This document shows, piece by piece, positions 8,391 to 16,099 of a DNA stretch of 53,854 nt. The position numbers and the translations under genes were made by a program. Source of the stretch: Lentzea indica (GTDB lineage: Bacteria > Actinomycetota > Actinomycetes > Mycobacteriales > Pseudonocardiaceae); the NCBI RefSeq assembly GCF_012184385.1, contig NZ_VSRL01000039.1:1-53854 (forward strand), written 5' to 3'. The notes beneath the pieces are model-generated. The model made no database searches, was not told where the DNA came from, and saw only the letters and a program-made list of their open reading frames with translations. Numbering within the stretch: position 1 is the stretch's first letter; each line of letters starts with the position of its first letter.

Positions 8391-9953
8391 GTCCCCGGCG
8401 CTGTTCGTCCATGGTGCGAAGCACGTCCTTGGTCACCTTCCCGGCCGCGTTGCGGGGGAGTCCGGCGACCACCACGAGATCCCTGGGCATCTTGAAGGAG
8501 GCGAGCCTTCCGTCGAGGAACCCGGTCAGCTCCCGCAGGCACACCTCGGTGCCGGGCGCGACGGTGACGAACGCGACCGGCACCTGGCCCCAGCGGTCGT
8601 CCGCCCTGCCGATCACCGCGACCTCCAGCACCGAAGGATGCTCTGCGATGACGTTCTCCAGCTCGGCGCAGTAGATGTTCTCGCCGCCGCTGATGATCAT
8701 GTCCTTCTTGCGGTCGACCACCCAGATGAAGCCCTCGTCGTCCTGCCTCACCAAATCACCGGAGTGGAACCAGCCTCCCGCGAACGCCTCCGCGGTCTCC
8801 TTCGGCTTGTTCCAGTACCCCTGCGTCACAGTGGGCCCGCGATAGACGATCTCGCCAACCTCGCCCGTGGCGACGTCGGTCATGGCGTCGTCGATGATGC
8901 GGTACTGGATCGTCGGGATCGGCCGGCCCACGGAGCCGAGCTTGCGCGTCGAGTCCTCGCCGCGCAGGACGCAGGTGATCGGTGAGGTCTCGGTCTGGCC
9001 GAACACCGCCACGTTCAGGGCGCCGGGGAACTTCTCGGCCATGGCCCGCAGCGTCGCCCGGCTCGCGGGCGCTGCGCCCCAGCTGATGATGCGCAACTTC
9101 AGATCGCGCTCGCCGATGTCCGGCTGGGCACAGATCAGATCCCACTGCTGCGGAACGTTGAACACCACGGTGGCACCCTCGCGTTCGTAGGCGTCCAGCA
9201 CCGCCCGTGGGTCGAAGGCGCCGAGCGGGTGGATTACGACCGTGCCGCCGACCAGGATGTTCGCCACCATCGAACCCAGACCCGCGATGTGGAAGAAGGG
9301 CGCGGTCAGGAAGCCGATGTCGGAGTCGTCGAACATCTCCATCGCCCTGATGCAGGTGAGCGCTTGCAGCTGCAGGTTGCGATGGGACAGCAGCACTCCC
9401 TTCGGTCGGCCGGTGGTGCCCGAGGTGTACATGATCAGTGCCGTTGACTCCTCGCCGATGTCGGGCAGCTCAATCGGCTCATGTGCGGACAGGAACTTCT
9501 CGTACGCGGCGTGCACTCCGTCGCCGTCCGGTCCTCCGATGACGATCACCGTGCCGATCGACGCGGCGCACGGCACGGACTCGAACAGCGACAGAAGTTG
9601 CGCGTCGACGAAGATGGCCGACGGCGTGCAATCGGTCAGGATGTGGTCGAGTTCCAGTGGTGCGAGCCGGAAGCTGAGCGGGACGGCCATGGCCCCCAAG
9701 CTGTTGGCTGCGAACACGCTTTCCACGAACCACGGGTGGTTCAGGGTGAGCAGCGCGACGCGGTCGCCTCGGTCACTCCTCGGGCGGCGAGCGCGGCGGC
9801 CAGTCGCAACGACCGCTGCGACAACTGCGCCCAGGTCGTGGTCTGCCCGAGGTAACGCAGTGCCGGCTTGTCCGGTCGCATCATCGCGTGCGTGGCGGCG
9901 TGCGCCATCCAATGGTGCCGAAAAGACCAGGCTGGAACCGCGGCGATCGGCAT
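8353..9953 (-). pseudogene. Acyl-CoA synthetase/ligase with one-base frameshift near the N-terminus
   Basis: This is an ANL-superfamily adenylating enzyme forming acyl-CoA from acid, ATP and CoA. The start at 9953 gives MPIAAVPAWSFRHHWMAHAA and about 60 conserved residues to LAAALAARGVTE. The frame then shifts near 9768 to DRVALLTLNHPWFVESVF. One missing G (GAGGGCGAC read as GAGGCGAC) explains it. The rest is complete: P-loop LIMYTSGTTGRPKGVLLSHR, FGQTETSPIT, the hinge GWFHSGDLVRQDDEGFIWVVDRKKD and the C-terminal acylation Lys in GKVTKDVLRT. If the base is restored, the enzyme is about 533 residues. It would activate the acids made by the aldehyde dehydrogenase. Confidence 0.82.
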
Positions 9954-10165
9954 GTGACCACTCCTGTCCGCTGCCGGATCGGCGTTGATCGCGGGGGTCA
10001 GTATGCCTGCTGCGCGGCTGGTTGAGAAGGATTATGTAAATCACGAATCACGCAGCGGCCGGTCGGCGGAGCGCCGCGCCGGGCAGGTCTTCCTGGACGC
10101 GGTTCGTTCCATGGTTCACTGGCGCACATGGGCTTGCTTTCGCGTACGTCCGTTCGGGTGTCGCG
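9954..10165. promoter_or_regulatory. Divergent promoter region of the ligase and tandem-TetR genes
   Basis: This 212-bp intergenic region contains an AT-rich island (about 10029-10052) within GC-rich flanks, with GATT...AATC dyad symmetry around ATGTAAATCACG. It is the likely site of promoters and autoregulation for the TetR gene and the ligase. I cannot assign -10/-35 boxes firmly. Confidence 0.35.
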
Positions 10166-11358
10166 GTGACCGCCGAGCCGGCTGCGGCAGTTCGGCCGCG
10201 CAACCGCAGGCAACTCATCGTGGACGCGGCCGGTCGAGCCTTCAGTGAGCACGGCTACCACGCGGCGTCCATGGAGGAGATCGCCGCAAGTGTGGGCATC
10301 ACCGCGGCGGCCCTGTACCGGCACTTCCCGAACAAGTACGCGCTGTTCGCCGAGTGCGCGAACGTCATGGTGGATCGGCTGGTCGCCGCACTCGGCGAGG
10401 TGGCTCCCGAAGCGGCCTTGGCGGACGTGCTCGCGGCCCTCACGCGGGTCACCGTCGCCCATCGCGCTTCGGGCGGCGTGTACCGCTGGGAGGCCCGCTA
10501 CCTCAACCGCGAGGACCGCCAGGTGCTCCGGACGAAGTTCGGGTACGTCGTCGGCAGGGTGACCGACGTGCTGCGGCGCGAGTACCCCCTGTCCGACGAG
10601 CACCTGCGAGCCGCGGCGCCCTTGGCGTGATCGGGTCCATCACGATGCATCACACCTCGATCTCACCACGCAGGGCCGAAGAACTGCTGCTGGCGTCCGC
10701 CATGCGCGTGGCCGCGACCGACCCTGCGGCCGCCGCCGGTAGCGCCCGCCGCGTCGAACTTCCGACACAGCCCGTGCCCCGCACTCGTCGCGCCGAAATC
10801 CTCGCAGCCGCCATCCCCCTGTTCGAGCGGGACGGGTTCGCCAGCGTCACCAACGGCATGATCGCCGAGGCCGTGGGACTGGTTCCCTCCGCGCTCTACC
10901 GCTACTTCCCCGGCAAGGCCGACATCCTGGCGGCGGCCTGCCTGCAGGCAGCCGGACTGCTGACCCAGGCCGTGGAACAGAACCTCCGCGGCGTCACCGA
11001 TCCTCACGACGCCGTGACCGTGCTGGCGGCCACCTACGTGGCCTACAGCTTCGAGCACACCGCACTCACCAGCGTCGCCGACGCCGAGGTCGCCGGCCTG
11101 CCGCCCAACGTGAGGCGGCCCCTGATCATCGCGCAGCGCGAGCACATCGCTGTGTGGGAACAGCAACTGCGGTTGGTACGTCCCGAACTCGACTCACGCC
11201 AGGCGCGAGCGCTGGTGCACGCCGGGTTCGGCGTGGTGGTCGAGGCCGGACGCAGCGTGCGATGGCGGGACAGCCCTGCTCACCGCGACGCCGTCGCCGC
11301 TCTGTTGGTTGGTGCTCTGGGGCTGGTGGGCGGGGAGCTGGGTTCGCGCCGTCAATGA
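10166..11358 (+). pseudogene. Tandem TetR-family regulator (two TetR units), one-base frameshift
   Basis: Two TetR DNA-binding domains lie in one gene. The first has ASMEEIAASVGITAAALYRH and the second NGMIAEAVGLVPSALYRYFP. The frame changes near 10618, where LRAAA runs into a stop (PLA*) while LGVIGSITMHHTSISPRRAE continues in another frame. Restoring one G gives about 397 residues, the length of double-TetR proteins known in actinobacteria. Start GTG at 10166. Without repair, translation gives a 154-residue single-domain protein, and the second unit would need its own start near 10645. Known lcp genes can be repressed by a TetR-type LcpR, so this is the obvious local regulator. Confidence in family is high, in intactness low. 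Confidence 0.8.
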
Positions 11359-11569
11359 TGACGGGGTCTTCTCGTCACGTGGAGTTCAGGCAAGCTCGCG
11401 AAGGTCTCCCTTCACCCAGTCGGCGACGAAGTCCCGGACGTGGCGCAGCGGTCCAGTCCGATGTGCTCCGCACCTCCCTCGGCGGCGGTGAAAGTCCGTG
11501 CCGGCTGGATGTGAAGGAGCGGATCTTGAGTCGCTGCTCAACATGCGTCAACGGGTCCCGATGGTCGAC
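11359..11569. other. Intergenic stretch without a recognisable gene
   Basis: I see no family-like protein. It leads into the long hairpin at 11570-11615. Confidence 0.4.
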
Positions 11570-11615
11570 AGAAGCCCGTCTGATCATGGCAAAACACCTG
11601 ATCAGACGGGCTTCT
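11570..11615. repeat. Perfect 17-bp inverted repeat (long hairpin)
   Basis: AGAAGCCCGTCTGATCA (11570-11586) is followed after 12 nt by its exact reverse complement (11599-11615). The perfection and position between gene blocks suggest a bidirectional terminator. There is no U-rich tail, so it may instead be a recombination or IS-end hairpin. Confidence 0.8.
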
Positions 11616-11690
11616 ATCATTCATTGCGTTTGGCCTCGCTATGATCTACTTCGAGGGCGGTCTGTGGACCACCTGTGGACTCACCGATGT

Positions 11691-11846
11691 TCACGTCGGT
11701 GATCGGTTCTGGTCGTAGGCCATGATCAGCGCAGGTCCTTTGTCGGTCTGGATGACCTCATCGGTGCGCGCGTAGAACGCAGCTGACTTCGTTGAGAACC
11801 TTCCTGCGGGAAAGATCAAATTGCCGTCCGTTGAAGCGTCGCTCAC
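11691..11846 (-). CDS. Small protein of unknown function (51 aa)
   Basis: The GTG at 11846 is preceded by a purine-rich site (AAAGGGGAAA), which favours this start over longer readings. The product begins SDASTDGNLIFPAGRFSTKS and ends AYDQNRSPT. It has no signal peptide, membrane helix or cysteine, and I recognise no family. It follows the secreted cell-wall protein gene by about 50 bp on the same strand and could be co-transcribed. A RiPP-like precursor is conceivable but nothing nearby looks like a modifying enzyme. Confidence 0.45.
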   Translation of the reverse strand: MSDASTDGNLIFPAGRFSTKSAAFYARTDEVIQTDKGPALIMAYDQNRSPT

Positions 11847-11899
11847 GGGTTTCCCCTTTCGCGAAGTGTCAATGATCGGGGTGGCGTCTGGGCTTCTGG

Positions 11900-12784
11900 T
11901 CAGTGCGTGCGCTGGTAGTCCTCCCATGTCCGGATCGGGATCCGGGGCCCGTCGTCGGGGCGGTGGTTGGCGAGGCCGTTGAAGCCGAGGTAGTAGTCAC
12001 CGACCTGGTTCTGGGCCTGGGTGGCCTGGTCGGTGTCGTTGATCGCTACAGCGTGGATGTGCCACGGCCAGTCGCCCTGGGCCGGGCTGCGGACCCAGGC
12101 GGCGAAGCCGACCTGGCGCAGCGCACGGGCGACGGCGGTGCGGGTGTCGGCGGACATGCCGTCGACCTTGATGTCCACGACGCCGCCGCCGTCGTGGGTG
12201 CCGGCGGAGGTCGGGTCGCCGCCGGGGTTGTAGGAGCCCTGCGACAGCACGAGGCGGCGCCCCAGCAGACGTTCGGTCTCAGTGAGCATCGCCTGGGTAC
12301 GGGTGTCGACGACGTACCCGTCACGCTGAACCTTCGGGCCTGGTTTGATCACGCGGGAGACGGTGAACCGGCCCTGTCCGAGCGTGGCCAGCGAACTCGC
12401 GCCGGGCAGCCCGTTCGCGGCCAGTCCGGTGTATCCGAGCGAACGCTGGTAGGCTGCGTACGCCGTGATGGTCGTGGTTCCGAAGTAGCCGTCGACCCAG
12501 CGGGCGTCCAGCAGATTGCGTGCCTGGAGTGCCCGCTCGACGGCCAGCACGGAATCCTTGGCGCCTGGGGTCAGCGTGTCGTCGGCGCGCCGGGGATCGA
12601 TCTGGGCGGCCAGGACGGTGGCTTCCATGTTGACGACGGGCAGCGCGGCGGCGGTTTCGGCCGGGGACGGCAGCGCCCGTGGGGCTACGGCTGAAGCCTG
12701 CGTCGCGCTCAACGTCAGGCAGCCCAGGACAGCGAAGGTCGCCAGCGCCGTAATGGCGCCCTGGGTCTTCATCTTTGTCTTCAT
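11900..12784 (-). CDS. Secreted peptidoglycan-binding protein with M15-like C-terminal domain
   Basis: This is a 294-residue protein with a Sec signal peptide (about 1-32: two starts MKTKMKTQG, hydrophobic ALATFAVLGCLTLSATQASA). A peptidoglycan-binding-1-like region lies at about 75-125 (VERALQARNLLDARWVDGYF then GTTTITAYAAYQRSLG). The C-terminal region has GTHDGGGVVDIKV and WPWHIHAVAI, resembling the metal-binding S-x-H...D...H-x-H pattern of M15 D-Ala-D-Ala peptidases. It probably acts on cell-wall peptides outside the cell. Whether it is catalytic is uncertain, as the canonical SxHxxGxAxD motif is modified. Confidence 0.7.
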   Translation of the reverse strand: MKTKMKTQGAITALATFAVLGCLTLSATQASAVAPRALPSPAETAAALPVVNMEATVLAAQIDPRRADDTLTPGAKDSVLAVERALQARNLLDARWVDGYFGTTTITAYAAYQRSLGYTGLAANGLPGASSLATLGQGRFTVSRVIKPGPKVQRDGYVVDTRTQAMLTETERLLGRRLVLSQGSYNPGGDPTSAGTHDGGGVVDIKVDGMSADTRTAVARALRQVGFAAWVRSPAQGDWPWHIHAVAINDTDQATQAQNQVGDYYLGFNGLANHRPDDGPRIPIRTWEDYQRTH

Positions 12785-13356
12785 GCGGTGTTTCTTTCCG
12801 TTCGGTCAAAGCCCGGCCACGGCCTCGGTCCAGCGCCGGGAATCGTGTGCGTGCGGCTTGTCATGGAGGTGCATTTCCTACGGCCAGGGGGCAGCGGGTC
12901 AGCCACACCGTTGGTCGATGTGACCGCCGCTGACGTAGGAGCCGTGGAGACGTGGCGGCTGTACGAGGCGCCAGGTCAGCAGCGGAGGCCGGTCAATGCG
13001 GTGGAGTCCCCGGAGGCGGACAGGGTGGAGGCCTGCGCGGCTCCGGCGGCGCCTCCGAGGACGGGCACGGCGAGGGCGCCGCAGTGGCCATTTTGGACAT
13101 GGTTGTTCCCTTGTTCTGGCAGTGGGGACAGCGCGAGCGCAGTGCCTTTGGACAAGGCTCGGACATGGCGCTGACAAAGCTCTGACACGGCGATGAGCAG
13201 AGGTTGTTCCTTCTGCTGGCAAGAGGCGACGGGCCCTGTTCTCCCCTGCCGTTGCGCTACATCCCCTGTCCGCCCTGGACCGTCCTGGGGTTGCCCCCGG
13301 ATGCCGGGACACCTCGAGTCCTGACAGCGCGTGCTGTTGGGCAAGAGGATGTTGTT
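12785..13356. other. Non-coding stretch with possible decayed small secreted-protein gene
   Basis: No intact gene is convincing. On the minus strand at about 12900-13105 a start-like MSKMAT runs, after a frame change, into ALAVPVLGGAAGAAQASTLS, which resembles a signal peptide and cleavage site. A third frame then ends RLVQPPRLHGSYVSGGHIDQ and RCG. This could be a frameshifted small exported protein, but I would not rely on it. Confidence 0.3.
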
Positions 13357-13720
13357 ATGGCTCGTCCGTCGAAGTATCCGGAGTCGTTCCGCCGGGATGC
13401 GGTGGAGTTGATGCTGGCCAGTGATCGGCCGATCCGGCAGATCGCGGAGCAGCTGGTGTTTCGCATGAGACGTTGCGGTCGTGGGTGCGGGATGCGCGGC
13501 GGGCGAAGGACCCGGAGCAGGTGGCGCAGGCCGAGCAGGCCCTGGAAACCGCGGCGATGCGCAAGCGCCTGGCGGAGCTGGAGAAGGAGAACGAGATTCT
13601 CCGCAAAGTGGCCGCCTATTCTGCGCGCGAGATGGATCGATGATCTACCGCTGTCGGTTCATCTCCGAGCACCGCGCCACCCCTGGAGTGCAGCGGTTGT
13701 GCCGGATCCTGGCGAAGTGC
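13357..13720 (+). pseudogene. IS3-type transposase remnant (OrfA frameshifted, start of OrfB)
   Basis: The ATG at 13357 begins MARPSKYPESFRRDAVELML, an HTH_Tnp_1 OrfA. One missing G near 13455 shifts the frame inside the helix-turn-helix (IAEQL, then GVSHETLRSWVRDARRAKDP in another frame). OrfA then continues through a coiled coil (RKRLAELEKENEILRKVAAY) to SAREMDR. An overlapping OrfB begins at 13640 (MIYRCRFISEHRATPGVQRL) and similarity ends near 13720. No catalytic domain remains. Confidence 0.75.
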
Positions 13721-13774
13721 TGGCAGCAGAGGAAGAACTCGTCGTCGCGCTCGGGCCGACCTGATCACGGAAGC

Positions 13775-13809
13775 GGGAGGGCCCGCACAGCGCATGTGCG
13801 GGCCCTCCC
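13775..13809 (-). terminator. Strong hairpin terminator
   Basis: A perfect 14-bp stem (GGGAGGGCCCGCAC, 13775-13788, and its complement at 13796-13809) encloses a 7-nt loop. It starts 7 nt after the stop of the minus-strand secreted-protein-like reading frame (stop 13816-13818). It probably ends that transcript, and as a symmetric hairpin it may also stop transcription from the left. Confidence 0.75.
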
Positions 13810-13815
13810 GGTCTG

Positions 13816-13968
13816 TCATCCGCAGTGCGAGGGACCGGAGTACCAGACAGTCCACACACCACTGATCGTCACTCCACCGCCCCAGTCGATGCACCTGCCC
13901 GCGGCGGACACTTTCACCGGACCGGCATAGGTGGTGAAGCGGTTGTCGTCGTTCTTGAGATGTTTCCG
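13816..13968 (-). pseudogene. C-terminal part of a small secreted-type protein, N-terminus lost or frameshifted
   Basis: The minus frame encodes KHLKNDDNRFTTYAGPVKVS, then AAGRCIDWGGGVTISGVWTV and WYSGPSHCG, then TGA. The composition (Thr/Gly/Tyr/Trp-rich, paired cysteines, strong third-position GC) looks like a real small exported actinobacterial protein. An in-frame stop lies just upstream. A one-base loss in the A run near 13955 would join it to AGAVSGNIS in the next frame, but I see no signal peptide. The strong hairpin right after the stop supports a former gene. No known family is recognised. Confidence 0.4.
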
Positions 13969-14132
13969 CTCACAGCGCCGGCTGGCATGTCACGCGGGTT
14001 GGGCGCCATTCGCCGGCCTTGCCGGGACGGTCGTTGCGGCCGGTTCCAAGTTCTCACCTGCGTGGTCGCCGTCTTGAATGGACAGTCGGGCGATTCTGGC
14101 GGCCGAACTTCGTCGGTGGCAAGGGGACTTCG

Positions 14133-14904
14133 ATGAGGAACCGCGCTCGAGAGTCATCCGGGCACTCCGCCTCACCGGGGAACAAGGCCGACCGGTCGCT
14201 CCGTCACGCGAGCGTTGCCGCGGGGGGCGGGGTTGCTGCTCATGTCCGCACTGGCGGGCTTTGCCAAGTTCGTCGCTCTGGACGGCCTGGTGAGCAAGGG
14301 AGATCCGGCACAGACAGCCACTAACATCACGGAGTCCGCCGACCTGTTCCGGTTCGGTGTCGCGTGTCTCTTCGTGGTGATCGCGCTCGACATCGTCGTG
14401 GCGTGGGGTCTGTACCGCGTGTTCAGCCCGGCGGGCAAGAACCTCTCGATGCTCACGGCGGCGTTCAGGCTGGTTTACACAGCGGTCTTCATGGTGGCGA
14501 TCGGCCAGCTCCTCAGGGGGCTGCGCCTGCTCGGCGACGACGGTTACCTCGCGGTGCTCGGCGCGGACCAGTTGCACGCCCTGGCACTGCTGGAAGTCAC
14601 CGCGTTCAACGATCTGTGGATGGCGGGTCTCGGTCTGTTCGGGCTGCACTTGATCCTCATCGGCTATCTGGCCTATCGATCAGGTTATGTACCAAGGCTT
14701 CTGGGCGCTCTGCTCGTTGTCGCGGGACTCGGCTACGTGATCGACGGCTTCGGCGTGATGCTGTCCGAGGGCGCTTGGACCGATGTCGCGTCGTACACCT
14801 TCATCGGTGAGTTCCTGCTGGCGCTGTGGCTCGTGATCTGGGGTAGTCGACTCGCCATCAGCGAGTCACAGCACCACGAAGACCCTGTTGCCACAACACG
14901 ATGA
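14133..14904 (+). pseudogene. DUF4386 membrane protein, one-base insertion in a G run
   Basis: The ATG at 14133 follows AAGGGGAC. It encodes MRNRARESS...RHASVAAG, then shifts frame in a run of six G (14222-14227) to GLLLMSALAGFAKFVALDGL. Five G would restore one 256-residue protein with about six membrane helices and the DUF4386 pattern (ALDIVVAWGLYRVFSPAGKN, AAFRLVYTAVFMVAIGQLLR). As it stands, translation could only restart internally (TTG at 14215 or ATG near 14240), losing the cytoplasmic start. Function unknown. It is followed after 33 nt by a second DUF4386 gene. Confidence 0.75.
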
Positions 14905-14937
14905 CAGATTCTTCCAACTGAATAGAGAGTGAATCCC

Positions 14938-15681
14938 ATGTCAGCACCCGAGAAGCCGCTCATGCCGGCCGTCGCCGATCCGGTGATGCCGCAGAGTGGG
15001 CCGACAACCGCATCGACCAGGAAGACCGCAGTCCTCGTGGGGGTGTTCTTCCTCACCGCCACCACCGCGTTCATCTTCGCGGACATGCTCATCGGCGGAG
15101 TCCTGAGCCGGCCGGACTTCCTGACCGGTGCATCCGCCGACACCAGCAGCCTGGCCACCGGCGCATTTCTTCTGGCTGGCCAGTTCGGGGTGGTGGGTAT
15201 CGCGGTTCTGCTGTTCCCCTTGCTGAAACGCCACGGTGAGTCGCTGGCCCTGGCACATGTCGGTTTCCGGGTCGTGGAGCTTGCCGCGAGCTTGTTCTAC
15301 CTGGCAGTCCCGCTCCTGGTGATCGAACTCGGCGCCGGGTCGCGCGACGGCACCATCGACCCGTCCGCTTCGACCGGTCTCGGCGCCCTGGTGCAGGCGC
15401 AGCACAGCGCGGCGACTCTGTTGATCTACCTGGTCACCACGGCGGCAGGCATGTGCATGGCTGTGTTGCTGTACCGATCGCGGTTGATCCCGCGCCCGCT
15501 CGCGATTCTCGGCCTCGTCACCTATCCCGCGCTGCTGGCGGGCTGCGTACTGGACATGTTCGGCGTCGTCGACGTGACACAGGGCATCGGGCTCGTCGCA
15601 TTGGTGCCGGGTGGCGTCTTCGAGCTGGTGCTCCCGATCTGGCTCTTCGTCAAGGGATTCAGCTTCCCCTCCCAGAACTGA
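14938..15681 (+). CDS. DUF4386 family integral membrane protein
   Basis: This is a 247-residue protein. A short Pro-rich cytoplasmic N-terminus (about 1-28) precedes six predicted membrane helices starting at about 30 (TAVLVGVFFLTATTAFIFAD). The arrangement is that of DUF4386: helix 1, a polar loop, then VGFRVVELAASLFYLAVPLL and a C-terminal SRLIPRPLAILGLVTYPALL. I chose the ATG at 14938 over the GTG at 14929. It is paralogous to the preceding gene and the two are probably co-transcribed. No catalytic residues are apparent and the role is unknown. Confidence 0.75.
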   Translation: MSAPEKPLMPAVADPVMPQSGPTTASTRKTAVLVGVFFLTATTAFIFADMLIGGVLSRPDFLTGASADTSSLATGAFLLAGQFGVVGIAVLLFPLLKRHGESLALAHVGFRVVELAASLFYLAVPLLVIELGAGSRDGTIDPSASTGLGALVQAQHSAATLLIYLVTTAAGMCMAVLLYRSRLIPRPLAILGLVTYPALLAGCVLDMFGVVDVTQGIGLVALVPGGVFELVLPIWLFVKGFSFPSQN

Positions 15682-15690
15682 GGATCGGCC

Positions 15691-16095
15691 TCAGCCTGGG
15701 GAGTGCTGGGGCTGATCGAGCTCAGGCAGTGCGGGGACAAGCCTCAGCGCGCGGTTGTGGCGCGGTTCGGTCCGCGTCTTGGCCTCGTCGACCTGACGGA
15801 TCAGCTCGTTGCGGACCTCGTTGAGCGCGGCCGGCAGATCCGGCTCGGACGAGGTGGCGACGAGGTGCAGGCGGGGAGTGCGGTTGATCCAGCACTCCAG
15901 GGTGACTCGTTGCTCGACGCCGCGGCGGTCCTTCACGCTGATCTCGAGGTCGACCTGGTCGTCGTGGAACGAGCGCAGGCGCGAGCCAAGTGCGGCCAGA
16001 CGTTCCACGACCCAGCCCCGTTCGTTCGAGAGGAAGCCGGTGGCGAGGTGCAGCCGGTTGGTGATCACCGCGGTGTCCTCTGGCAGTTCGCTCAT
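15691..16095 (-). CDS. HPF/RaiA-type ribosome-associated protein
   Basis: This 134-residue protein has a ribosome-hibernation-factor-like fold pattern: LHLATGFLSNERGWVVERLA, then VDLEISVKDRRGVEQRVTLE, LVATSSEPDLPAALNEVRNE and a basic helix ELIRQVDEAKTRTEPRHNR. Family members bind the 30S decoding region under stress. It lacks the C-terminal dimerisation domain of long HPF. It is the last gene of a five-gene operon, starting 4 nt after the GH130 stop, an unusual place for a ribosome factor. Family assignment is by pattern and fairly secure; a ribosomal role here is inferred. Confidence 0.65.
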   Translation of the reverse strand: MSELPEDTAVITNRLHLATGFLSNERGWVVERLAALGSRLRSFHDDQVDLEISVKDRRGVEQRVTLECWINRTPRLHLVATSSEPDLPAALNEVRNELIRQVDEAKTRTEPRHNRALRLVPALPELDQPQHSPG

Positions 16096-16099
16096 CTGC

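Noticed and set aside
11691..12784. Small gene plus secreted protein as a RiPP cluster
   Set aside because: No modifying enzyme, leader peptidase or dedicated exporter nearby, and the small protein has no Cys/Ser-rich core.
12785..13356. Several overlapping 70-140 codon frames
   Set aside because: All have Arg/Pro/Ala shadow composition and no two agree with a ribosome-binding site; only a weak signal-peptide-like stretch is mentioned.
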